From Rhodospirillales bacterium (GTDB taxonomy: Bacteria > Pseudomonadota > Alphaproteobacteria > QKFK01 > SZUA-500): DNA of 9,130 bases. The notes under the pieces are model-generated. The model was not told the origin of the DNA and searched no databases. It was given only the letters and a program-made list of their open reading frames with translations. Below, one piece after another: positions 1 to 6,349 of the stretch. Each line of letters starts with the position of its first letter. Within the stretch, counting starts at the first letter, position 1. Both the position numbers and the translations under genes were made by a program. The stretch spans positions 1 to 9,130 of the forward strand of contig QKFK01000124.1 of assembly GCA_003252195.1 (NCBI GenBank), read 5' to 3'.

Positions 1-601
1 CAAATTTAACTTTTTCACCTTTATTGTTGGTATATGTTTCAGAGCCTTCTAGCCATTTACTCATGCGATTTGGAGTTCCATATTGGTTAGAATTATCACC
101 AATAACAGCGGTAAATTCATCAGAATCCACATATTCCTTAAATTTTGCATCTGTTGCATAGCGGGGGTTCTTCATAGCGGAGTTTCTAGCTGTTTTAACA
201 TCATTTACAACTTTATCTAACTGCTCATCATCAAGTTTATCCACTATTTTTTTACCTGCTTCAGTTTGTAATGTAGCAGAAACTTTGTTCTTTATCTTAT
301 CAGACAAAGCACTCGGATTGCCCTTGCTACCAAGATTGTTTTTTAAGGTTTCAAGCTCTTCTTTCGTAAAATAATTTTCTTTTGAGGTGGTGGCGTTGGC
401 AGTTTTTAGGTTATCAATTACATCCGAAACATCATCATCTTCTTTTTTGCTTAAGTCCACCTGCGTTGTTCCGACAGAAAAGCCACTTTCTTTAGTGCCA
501 GCATGACTAATTTTATAAGCGTCGCTTGGGTTGTTTAACTCTGTATGAGATAAGATTTTTCTCAAAAGCTCCTTTTGATTTTTAGAATAGATTGTTGTCA
601 T
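1..601 (-). CDS. Candidate lysozyme-like peptidoglycan hydrolase / effector, C-terminus beyond window
   Basis: The frame opens at an ATG (599-601) behind a GGAG ribosome site nine bases upstream and stays open to the window edge, giving 200 residues with no stop. There is no signal peptide or membrane segment, so the product is made as a cytosolic protein. Residues 29-50 contain YKISHAGTKESGFS followed by VGTTQVDL. The order E38-S39, G44, Q47 recalls the catalytic-Glu ES...G..Q motif of SLT/lysozyme-like enzymes, and NQYG...M.KWLEG at 172-186 is a second conserved-looking block. A lysine-rich, acidic, probably helical stretch lies between them. From memory these blocks resemble an uncharacterised proteobacterial family, but I cannot name it. 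The gene lies behind an exported small protein and terminator hairpins, and a truncated twin lies at 1353-1508. It could be a secreted effector, a bacteriocin-like toxin or a phage-type endolysin. The reading frame is firm; the function is a weak inference. Confidence 0.6.
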   Translation of the reverse strand, partial: MTTIYSKNQKELLRKILSHTELNNPSDAYKISHAGTKESGFSVGTTQVDLSKKEDDDVSDVIDNLKTANATTSKENYFTKEELETLKNNLGSKGNPSALSDKIKNKVSATLQTEAGKKIVDKLDDEQLDKVVNDVKTARNSAMKNPRYATDAKFKEYVDSDEFTAVIGDNSNQYGTPNRMSKWLEGSETYTNNKGEKVKF

Positions 602-621
602 TTTAATAGTCTCCATTGTTT

Positions 622-659
622 TAAAAATAAAAAAGCCCTTAAGGATATTCCTTAAGAGC
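622..659 (-). terminator. Intrinsic terminator hairpin unique to the left cassette
   Basis: On the minus strand an 11-base-pair stem (arms 649-659 and 635-645, one G-U pair, three-base loop) is followed by a T-rich run at 622-634. It lies just after a second hairpin (667-687) and ends about 20 bases before the ATG of the 1-601 gene. The right cassette lacks this hairpin, so it appears to be a 34-base difference between otherwise similar spacers. It would reduce transcription into the hydrolase-like gene unless there is readthrough. Confidence 0.75.
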
Positions 660-662
660 AAC

Positions 663-687
663 AAAAAGCCCTGCTTAAAACAGGGCT
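663..687 (-). terminator. Intrinsic terminator after the left exported-protein gene
   Basis: A 7-base-pair stem AGCCCTG/CAGGGCT (681-687 with 667-673) with a seven-base loop is followed on the minus strand by a short T run. It lies 19 bases after the stop codon of the 706-1254 gene. The same stem and loop occur in the right cassette at 1540-1560. Confidence 0.75.
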
Positions 688-705
688 ATAAAAAGATGAT
701 GTTGG

Positions 706-1254
706 TTAGAACTTATATTCCCCATCATCTAAAACTTCTACCTTGGCAAACAGATATTTATCAGCAAACAAACCTAAAAAACCACCATGAGAAAATGTCT
801 CATAACCTAATATCTTTAATTTAGCTCCTATTTGCATTGGGTAATCACCATTCCTGCCAATAAACGTAAAGCCTATTTCATAATGGTCATATGCGGGAAC
901 ATAAAATCCTTCTGATATATCTCTTATACCGGTTTTATATTTTTTAAACATATCAATGTTTTCATTTATTTCTTCTTTGCCAAATAGAGGTGTCGTGCTA
1001 TTTAGTGCAACTTCATCTCCTATTTTAGGTAGCCCAACACTCTTAAATATAGGTCTGTACTCACTTGAAAAGAAATACTTTTTTCCATCATGCTCGATAT
1101 ATTCTTTATTCGTCTCCCATAACTGAGTATTGGGAATAAACACATAGCCAGTGCCACCTTTACAGGCAAATTCTTTAATCCAGCAATATTCAGATTTGGC
1201 GTTTGAGGTTAATAACGTAAAAAATAATGTAAAAATAAATAAAAGTTTGTTCAT
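706..1254 (-). CDS. Exported small protein, left copy; candidate immunity or lysis partner
   Basis: This 182-residue protein is not recognised. It starts with a clear Sec signal: MNK, a hydrophobic core LLFIFTLFFTLLT, then an A-x-S cleavage context at residues 19-21, so the mature protein should be periplasmic or secreted. C24 and C31 are close to the mature N-terminus and could form a disulfide. The remainder is mixed polar with many Tyr, Phe and Gly residues and no further membrane segment. A close paralog is at 1579-2130. The first 61 and last 34 residues are nearly identical to the paralog, while the middle (62 to about 148) is strongly divergent. A promoter with an SOS-type repeat lies directly upstream, and the hydrolase-like gene follows after two terminator hairpins. 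The Shine-Dalgarno signal is weak (GGGTG). An inhibitor or immunity protein for the neighbouring gene is plausible but unproven. Confidence 0.8.
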   Translation of the reverse strand: MNKLLFIFTLFFTLLTSNAKSEYCWIKEFACKGGTGYVFIPNTQLWETNKEYIEHDGKKYFFSSEYRPIFKSVGLPKIGDEVALNSTTPLFGKEEINENIDMFKKYKTGIRDISEGFYVPAYDHYEIGFTFIGRNGDYPMQIGAKLKILGYETFSHGGFLGLFADKYLFAKVEVLDDGEYKF

Positions 1255-1306
1255 AAATCACACCCAGATTTTTAACTTTAGACGCAGATATAGCGTTTAC
1301 AAAAAC

Positions 1307-1335
1307 ATAAGAACATAAAAGGAACAAAATGTCAA
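1307..1335 (-). promoter_or_regulatory. Sigma70-type promoter of the left cassette
   Basis: A perfect -35 TTGACA (1330-1335, minus strand) and a -10-like TCTTAT (1307-1312) are separated by 17 bases. The start of transcription would fall near 1300, leaving a leader of about 45 bases before the ATG at 1254. The same arrangement upstream of the paralog has TTGACT as its -35. Confidence 0.65.
1311..1325 (-). promoter_or_regulatory. Putative LexA (SOS) operator, left cassette
   Basis: A perfect direct repeat GTTC-N7-GTTC on the minus strand (GAAC at 1311-1314 and 1322-1325 on the plus strand). This is the operator form bound by LexA in Alphaproteobacteria. It occupies the promoter spacer and overlaps the -10 element, where a bound repressor would block RNA polymerase. 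DNA-damage induction of this cassette is the inference. Confidence 0.7.
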
Positions 1336-1352
1336 AGAATTTTTGTTTAGAT

Positions 1353-1508
1353 TTACAGCAAATCAACCTGCGTTGTTCCGACAGAAAAGCCACTTTCTTT
1401 AGTGCCAGCATGGCTAATTTTATAAGCATCGCTTGGATTGTTTAATTCTGTATGAGATAAGATTTTTCTCAAAAGCTCCTTTTGATTTTTAGAATAGATT
1501 GTTGTCAT
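1353..1508 (-). pseudogene. Truncated copy of the hydrolase-like gene (51 codons)
   Basis: It starts with ATG (1506-1508) behind a GGAG ribosome site and encodes 51 residues before TAA at 1353-1355. Residues 1-50 are identical to the start of the gene at 1-601. The seven codon differences (codons 21, 24, 27, 32, 48, 49, 50) are all synonymous. Homology ends at about 1360, inside the region equivalent to the ES-G-Q motif's downstream edge, and about 150 or more residues of the parent are missing. The stop lies in the short non-homologous filler between the two cassettes, so the truncation coincides with the duplication junction. It is most likely a remnant. A translated 51-residue peptide remains possible because start codon and ribosome site are intact. 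Confidence 0.85.
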
Positions 1509-1527
1509 GTTTTGGTCTCCATTGTTT

Positions 1528-1560
1528 TAAAAATAAAAAAGCCCTGCTTAAAACAGGGCT
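1528..1560 (-). terminator. Intrinsic terminator after the right exported-protein gene
   Basis: A 7-base-pair stem (1554-1560 with 1540-1546), a seven-base loop, and a long T-rich tract on the minus strand (1528-1540). It lies 18 bases after the stop of the 1579-2130 gene and about 20 bases before the start of the truncated gene. It is the counterpart of the hairpin at 667-687. Confidence 0.8.
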
Positions 1561-1578
1561 ATAAAAAGATGATGTTAA

Positions 1579-2130
1579 TTAGAATTCATATTCCCCATCA
1601 TCTAAAACTTCTACCTTGGCAAATAGATATTTATCAGCAAATAAACCTAAAAAACCACCATGAGAAAATGTCTCATAAGCTAATATTTTTAGCTTAGCAT
1701 TAGGTTGCATTGGGAAGTTTCCGTTATTTTTATTCGGGTAATCATATAAAATCTCATACCTGTTGTTTAAGTGGTCGTATCCAGCTTCAGTAAAATCTCT
1801 TAATCCTGATTTATAGTGTTTAAATATATCTATATTTTGTAAAATTTCTTCGCGGCTATATAATGGTGTTGTTACGTTTAATACAACACTATCACCAATC
1901 TTAGGTAGCCCATTTTTAATAAAGATAGGTCGTATTTCATTGTCTAAGAAATATTTTTTACCATCGTGCTCGATATATTCTTTATTAGTCTCCCATAATT
2001 GAGTATCTGGGATAAACACATATCCTGTGCCACCTTTACAGGCAAATTCTTTAATCCAGCAATATTCCGCTTTGGCGTTTGAGGTTAATAACGTAAAAAA
2101 TAATGTAAAAATAAATAAAAGTTTGTTCAT
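1579..2130 (-). CDS. Exported small protein, right copy; candidate orphan immunity partner
   Basis: This 183-residue paralog of the 706-1254 product is not recognised. The Sec signal ends in a canonical A-K-A site (19-21), so export to the periplasm is expected. C24 and C31 are conserved between the copies. Only two of the first 61 residues differ from the paralog (positions 21 and 42), and one of the last 34 differs. The central part differs at roughly two fifths or more of positions, and one residue is inserted. The gene has its own promoter and SOS-type repeat, but the hydrolase-like gene that should follow is reduced to 51 codons, leaving this copy without a full partner. The ribosome site (AGGG) is somewhat better than that of the left copy. 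If the cassette is an effector/immunity pair, this copy fits an orphan immunity gene of altered specificity; that is inference. Confidence 0.8.
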   Translation of the reverse strand: MNKLLFIFTLFFTLLTSNAKAEYCWIKEFACKGGTGYVFIPDTQLWETNKEYIEHDGKKYFLDNEIRPIFIKNGLPKIGDSVVLNVTTPLYSREEILQNIDIFKHYKSGLRDFTEAGYDHLNNRYEILYDYPNKNNGNFPMQPNAKLKILAYETFSHGGFLGLFADKYLFAKVEVLDDGEYEF

Positions 2131-2182
2131 AAATCACACCCTGATTTTTAACTTTAGACGCAAATATAGCGTTTACAAAAAC

Positions 2183-2211
2183 ATAAGAACATAAAAGGAA
2201 CAAAAAGTCAA
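2183..2211 (-). promoter_or_regulatory. Sigma70-type promoter of the right cassette
   Basis: A -35 TTGACT (2206-2211, minus strand) and a -10-like TCTTAT (2183-2188) with a 17-base spacer. The layout matches the left cassette but its -35 is one base off consensus, which suggests a slightly weaker promoter. Confidence 0.6.
2187..2201 (-). promoter_or_regulatory. Putative LexA (SOS) operator, right cassette
   Basis: A second perfect GTTC-N7-GTTC repeat (GAAC at 2187-2190 and 2198-2201 on the plus strand), placed in the same position over the promoter spacer and -10 as in the left cassette. The whole 15-base element is identical in both copies. Confidence 0.7.
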
Positions 2212-2223
2212 AGAATTTTTGTT

Positions 2224-2307
2224 GTGACGCGTGGAGATGTGTTTGGGTTATGGTTGTTTGTGGTGAGATACTATTTAGGTTTTTGCGAAGTAATGATTTG
2301 TTTTGCT
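2224..2307. other. Intergenic stretch between ABC gene and cassettes
   Basis: These 84 bases start where homology between the duplicated units ends and finish at the stop of the ABC ATPase gene. Their GT-rich composition on the plus strand looks unlike the flanking AT-rich leaders. I see no gene, no convincing hairpin and no T run, so the secretion operon has no visible terminator here. Confidence 0.5.
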
Positions 2308-3018
2308 TTAAGAAATAGCGCAGATAAAGGCTCGTTCTAAATTTTCAGCTTGATACATGGATATAAAATTGTTGGTGTCACCAACATATATTAATTCTCC
2401 ATCTTTTAGTACACCGATACGATTACAAATCTCGGCAACATCTGCTAAAATATGAGAACTAAAAAATATTGCATTATTCTCGTTTTTATATTCAAGAAGA
2501 TAATCTTTTAGCTTAACCCTAGCAAATGGGTCTAGCCCGCTCATTGGTTCATCTAAAATTAAAAAATCACGGTCAATTGCAAAGGCTCCAATTAAGCCAA
2601 TTTTTTGTTGCATGCCTTTAGATAATTTACCAATGTTTTTAGATAAATCGCGGGGCTCAAAATCTAATTTGCGAGCAATGTATGATACTTTATCTTTATC
2701 TAATTTGAGGTTGTAAAATTCAGATAATGACCTTATATATTCCCAGCCCTTTAGTTGAAGCATGGGCATAAATTTTTCTGGCAGATAATTAAAGCAACTT
2801 TTGGCGCTGGTTGATTGAGGTGCTTGGTCAAATATTTGAACTGTGCCAGACTTGATTTTTGTTAAGCCTAATGCTGAACGAATAAAGGTGGTTTTGCCAC
2901 TGCCGTTGCAACCAATTAAACCAAAAATCTCATCTTTCTTTATTTCTATAGAAAGGTTTTTTAAGATTGGTTTTTTGTCATATTCAACCGTAAGATTTTT
3001 TACATCTAGTGCAACCAA
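2308..3018 (-). CDS. ABC transporter ATP-binding protein (ABC-2 export type)
   Basis: This is a full-length 236-residue ABC ATPase. It has Walker A GCNGSGKT at 36-43, the signature LSKGM at 132-136, Walker B FLILDEP at 152-158, the D-loop SGLD at 160-163 and the switch histidine H189. The Q-loop position has the NYLPE form typical of the CcmA/NodI/GldA-like ABC-2 exporter group. No permease gene follows, so the membrane partner must be elsewhere, or the protein has another role. The start is TTG at 3018, chosen because an AGGA site sits eight bases upstream and overlaps the stop of the preceding gene; the gap to that gene is 10 bases. This places it firmly as the last gene of the secretion/pilus operon. 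The PilG-PilH-PilI ABC system of Myxococcus type IV pili is a precedent for such a link. The ATPase call is secure; its substrate is unknown. Confidence 0.92.
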   Translation of the reverse strand: MVALDVKNLTVEYDKKPILKNLSIEIKKDEIFGLIGCNGSGKTTFIRSALGLTKIKSGTVQIFDQAPQSTSAKSCFNYLPEKFMPMLQLKGWEYIRSLSEFYNLKLDKDKVSYIARKLDFEPRDLSKNIGKLSKGMQQKIGLIGAFAIDRDFLILDEPMSGLDPFARVKLKDYLLEYKNENNAIFFSSHILADVAEICNRIGVLKDGELIYVGDTNNFISMYQAENLERAFICAIS

Positions 3019-3028
3019 CGTGGGCGTC

Positions 3029-3601
3029 CTAATCTTTTATATAATTCTTAATTCTAAGCTCTATTTCAGCAGAAAAAATATCTGTATTATTTTCTGGCTT
3101 AATATCCATAATAACTTGTTTTATTACCACCGCTGATGAATTTATTTTTGCTAAGTCAGAAATAAAGCTGTTTATATCTGTTTTTGATGCAGAAATAATG
3201 TTTAGTCTAACTGGTGTTTCATAAATTTTATATCCAGATAAGCGGTAGTCATTTATCTCAGATTTAATTACGGCACCCATAGACCATGTAATATCAGAAA
3301 TTCCTGAAGATGTCGCTTTTTCTTCTATTTGTTTTATTAATGCAAGTTTACCTTGGTATGATAGAGCATTGTCATTGTTATCACCATATTTTTTTATATA
3401 ATTTACCACCATGTCATTATCAATTTTAGCCTTTTGTGCGAGGCTCATCTTTTCTGATATTGCGTTGGTTACATTGGTGTGAGAATTGTTTATAGCGAGA
3501 GATATAAAGTAATTTAATACCAATATAATTGCCACCATTGCAATAGAGTTAATCGCAAGGTTGTATTTATTTTTAATATCTGGAGAAATCTGGTATTTCA
3601 T
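3029..3601 (-). CDS. GspM/PilO-like bitopic assembly protein
   Basis: The 190-residue product has a short basic cytosolic tail, one membrane segment at about 15-37, a polar helical, probably coiled-coil stretch at about 40-95, and a small alpha/beta periplasmic domain. This is the size and plan of GspM and PilO, which pair with GspL or PilN to link the cytoplasmic ATPase to the outer parts of the machine. Sequence in this family is poorly conserved, so the call rests on architecture and gene order. The ATG overlaps the stop of the upstream gene by one base (TAATG), implying coupled translation and roughly equal amounts of the two partners. Confidence 0.65.
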   Translation of the reverse strand: MKYQISPDIKNKYNLAINSIAMVAIILVLNYFISLAINNSHTNVTNAISEKMSLAQKAKIDNDMVVNYIKKYGDNNDNALSYQGKLALIKQIEEKATSSGISDITWSMGAVIKSEINDYRLSGYKIYETPVRLNIISASKTDINSFISDLAKINSSAVVIKQVIMDIKPENNTDIFSAEIELRIKNYIKD

Positions 3602-5130
3602 TATTCTTCTCCTTTGATTTCAAAAGCAAAACGATATGGCGCAGAACCCTCTGACCTTGATGTGTTGCTTCCTAATTTGCCACTATATGTGTCTTCGGGG
3701 AGCATATTAAGCGGGGCTTTAATCATTAATACTTTTGTTTTTGCAAAGTCATTGCCAAGGCGTTTTTTTATCTCATATGCCATATCCATAGCTTTAGATA
3801 TGTCATACAAATCTGGCATCATTTCAACCTCTATTCTTATTTCTTTATCGCCCCATTGATCGTCAGAATTATCTATGGTGTTCTTTTTGTAACGCAATGA
3901 AACAACTTTGGCAGATGCACCTAAAATTTTATCTAGCTTTAGCCATGTTTCAAAATATTCACTGCCAACCTGCGAGGTTAGATTTTTTTCAACATGGGCT
4001 ATTTTAATAAGCTCTGGATTGCTAATGCTTTCTACGTTGTTAATCGCTTCATCGGCATTATGCAATAATTGGCTATCTTTGTGGTAGCTCATATATTCTG
4101 CAATAGTTGTTTTTAATCCGCCTAAAACAAAAAGAGCGCATAGTACACATATACCATAATTTATTGCTTTTGGCGGAATGCTAATATCAAAATCATTTTC
4201 ATCAAAATCATCAAACGATACATGGTTTCTAAAGTTAGAATTATTGATAAACCATGCGGCAATGATGGCATCTGTATCGGTTTCTTCTTTTATGTTTAAG
4301 CCAATGGCTGTGCCAAGCTCTTTTGGGGTGTATGTTTTAGCAGTTGCTTCTTCTAGCTCTATATTGGCAAAATCAGCTTGCTTTGTTGCTGGGACTAGGA
4401 AGTTGATATCTAAATTATCGCCATTCATATAGCCCATACGTTTTACATAGCCTAGGGTGTTTTTGATGTCTTTTTGCACCTGTTCAGACAAATCTGTGTT
4501 ATTAAGGCGCATAATATTTGAGGTTAGTCTGGTTAGAACCATTTTACCATTTTTGTTAATGATATGGCGCAAAGAACCATCGCCAGACACAATAAGAAGC
4601 AAGCTCCATTTGTGTTCGCCTTTAGAATATGAGGCACGACCAGCTAATTTGGAGTTTATCTTCATTGCTTCTAGTGGGAGTAAATATATTCCTCCAAATG
4701 GATTGTGTAGTTTATCACTAATTCCGAGCCATCTTTTCAAGTCATCTGAATAAGCAATGCCTGCAAATATGTAATCCCTTTTATGTCCTGTTTCATCAAA
4801 ATCACCAGCTACGGCAACTTTGCATAAATCATCGCTAAAGCTCATTTGTAGTTTTTTGTTAATCATCTTTCTTTGATTGAGCTTGTTAACAACAGGGAGT
4901 TTTTCATTTTTATAAAATTGTTCAAGGCTATTTATAAGCAAATATACTTTTGCTTTTTTATCTAATGAGAAGATGCTTTTTACTTGGTCATCAAAGTCTT
5001 CTATCTCAGCTTCTAGATACCAATTGCGAATGATCTTGCCATCTAATAAATAGGTAACATGAGAATATTCATCGCCAACATTAACGATAAAGGCGGTTTT
5101 TGACTGATTGTTAAATAAATTGTTCAGCAA
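3601..5130 (-). CDS. GspL-like / PilM-PilN fusion-like inner-membrane assembly protein
   Basis: The 509-residue product has a long cytosolic N-terminal part (1 to about 315) whose start (FIVNVGDEYSHVTYLLDGKII region) suits an actin-like PilM/GspL fold. An acidic linker (307-315) precedes a single membrane segment at about 322-339, and a periplasmic part of about 170 residues follows, with a helical stretch and then an alpha/beta domain. This is the GspL plan, or equally PilM and PilN on one chain. At 509 residues it is longer than the roughly 400 usual for GspL. In the machine it would bind the GspE ATPase on the cytosolic side and the next gene's product in the periplasm. The start is TTG at 5130, supported by AAGGAG at 5139-5144, eight bases upstream; the gap to the platform gene is 16 bases. 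Homology is inferred from layout and position, since no single motif is decisive. Confidence 0.7.
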   Translation of the reverse strand: MLNNLFNNQSKTAFIVNVGDEYSHVTYLLDGKIIRNWYLEAEIEDFDDQVKSIFSLDKKAKVYLLINSLEQFYKNEKLPVVNKLNQRKMINKKLQMSFSDDLCKVAVAGDFDETGHKRDYIFAGIAYSDDLKRWLGISDKLHNPFGGIYLLPLEAMKINSKLAGRASYSKGEHKWSLLLIVSGDGSLRHIINKNGKMVLTRLTSNIMRLNNTDLSEQVQKDIKNTLGYVKRMGYMNGDNLDINFLVPATKQADFANIELEEATAKTYTPKELGTAIGLNIKEETDTDAIIAAWFINNSNFRNHVSFDDFDENDFDISIPPKAINYGICVLCALFVLGGLKTTIAEYMSYHKDSQLLHNADEAINNVESISNPELIKIAHVEKNLTSQVGSEYFETWLKLDKILGASAKVVSLRYKKNTIDNSDDQWGDKEIRIEVEMMPDLYDISKAMDMAYEIKKRLGNDFAKTKVLMIKAPLNMLPEDTYSGKLGSNTSRSEGSAPYRFAFEIKGEE

Positions 5131-5146
5131 AATTAATTCTCCTTAT

Positions 5147-6349
5147 CTATATGCCTAAATTCTGGAATGAATCGTATAATGGTCCAAATACACCAACGAT
5201 AATCCAGAGCATAAAACTACCCGCAACAATGATTAAAGCAGGCGCCATTAATGCAATCATTCTGGCAATGCTTTCATTCACATCATTATCATAAAAATCT
5301 GTTACATTATCTAATGTTTCATCTAGTCTTCCGCTGTCTTCACCAATCTTTACCATTCTTATCACTAATGGTGGGAATGATGCCCACTTGGATAAAGCAA
5401 CAGATAAAGCCTCGCCCGAGCGCACAGCCTCATAAACTAGCTCGATATTATCTTTCATGTAGCGATTATCAAGCACTTGAGATGCGGTTTTTAGGCATTT
5501 TAGCATTGGTACACCACTTTGGAACATTAATGCAAAAAAGTGTGTAAAACGTGATAGAGATATCTTTTGTCTGATTTTGCCAAAGACTGGTATTTGTAAT
5601 AAAAAATAGTCCTTCCAGTATGACAATTTCTCAGAAGAATTAACTAGCTTGATTATAAAGAATATAAATAATGGTGATGCCAAAATCAGCCATTTATACT
5701 TAACAACAAATTCGGACAATGCAATTAATGCAAGCGTAACCATTGGCAGTTCTTGCCCGATTGATTTTAAGAATGTGATGAGCTCAGGCACAACAAAGGT
5801 CATCATCATATAAAATATGCCAAATAATACAACCATCATCACCATAGGGTATATGGAGGCTTGCTTAATTTTAGAGTAAGTGCGATCTTTCCATTTTAAA
5901 TGTTCTAACAAATGAGCAAATGTATCACTTAAATGACCGCTTTCTTCACCAACCGAAATTAATGAAACAAACACAGTGCCAAATATTTTTGGATACGCCC
6001 CAAAAGCCTCACTTAAGGAAGAGCCTGTTTCGATTTTTTTATATACACCAGTTAAGACATCACGCAGATGGGTGTTATCACTGCTGTCTCTAACATCTTT
6101 TAGGCTATCTAAAAACGGAATGCCTGCTTTGAGCATTTGGTGTAAGTGAAGACATAATTGAATAATATCTTGGTTTTTTATTTTTTTATAAACATCGAGC
6201 GATAAATGTTCTTTATGCTCTTTAGAAGATATAAGCTCAATTTGTGATAATTGTAATAATTGATATAAATCTAGCTCGTTATCTGCTTGCATATGCCCGC
6301 GGATAATTTTGCCATTATCGTTTACCCCTTTATAAGAAAATGATGGCAT
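5147..6349 (-). CDS. gspF: Type II secretion / type IV pilus platform protein GspF/PilC
   Basis: The 400-residue length is typical for the family. Two T2SSF domains are visible: the first at about 65-190 with GEESGHL at 134-140, the second at about 268-395 with the matching GEDSGRLDE at 336-344. Membrane segments lie at about 165-190, 218-236 and 367-390, the usual three. The protein sits in the inner membrane, where it interacts with the assembly ATPase and is thought to help extract or rotate pilin subunits into the growing filament. The ATG overlaps the stop of the ATPase gene by one base (TAATG), so the two are translationally coupled. Whether it serves secretion (GspF) or a pilus (PilC) cannot be told from this protein. 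Confidence 0.93.
   Translation of the reverse strand: MPSFSYKGVNDNGKIIRGHMQADNELDLYQLLQLSQIELISSKEHKEHLSLDVYKKIKNQDIIQLCLHLHQMLKAGIPFLDSLKDVRDSSDNTHLRDVLTGVYKKIETGSSLSEAFGAYPKIFGTVFVSLISVGEESGHLSDTFAHLLEHLKWKDRTYSKIKQASIYPMVMMVVLFGIFYMMMTFVVPELITFLKSIGQELPMVTLALIALSEFVVKYKWLILASPLFIFFIIKLVNSSEKLSYWKDYFLLQIPVFGKIRQKISLSRFTHFFALMFQSGVPMLKCLKTASQVLDNRYMKDNIELVYEAVRSGEALSVALSKWASFPPLVIRMVKIGEDSGRLDETLDNVTDFYDNDVNESIARMIALMAPALIIVAGSFMLWIIVGVFGPLYDSFQNLGI

Larger units (their letters stand above)
456..1347. repeat. Tandem duplication unit, left copy
   Basis: This stretch covers the start of the hydrolase-like gene, the spacer hairpins, the exported-protein gene, and the promoter with its SOS-type repeat. 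It aligns along its length with 1360-2223. It is about 31 bases longer than the other copy, made up of 34 extra spacer bases minus one codon in the exported-protein gene. Homology stops abruptly at 1347 (equivalent to 2223). The left limit is where the truncated copy loses similarity. Confidence 0.9.
1360..2223. repeat. Tandem duplication unit, right copy
   Basis: Partner of 456-1347 in direct orientation. Only about a dozen non-homologous bases (about 1348-1360) separate the units. Identity is very high in the promoter, the signal-peptide region and the last 100 or so bases of the exported-protein gene, and much lower in that gene's middle. No transposase or terminal inverted repeat flanks either unit, which favours recombination or replication slippage over a transposon. 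Confidence 0.9.

Noticed and set aside
1190..1429. 79-codon minus-strand open frame across the left promoter region
   Set aside because: It overlaps the promoter, the SOS-type repeat and the signal-peptide coding region of the 706-1254 gene in another frame, has no ribosome site, and encodes no recognisable domain.
1482..1697. 71-codon plus-strand open frame
   Set aside because: It lies antisense to the truncated gene, the terminator and the 3' end of the exported-protein gene, and is not supported by composition or a ribosome site.
456..2223. Insertion sequence or CRISPR explanation for the repeated DNA
   Set aside because: There are just two large units with genes inside, no short regularly spaced repeats, no transposase and no terminal inverted repeats.
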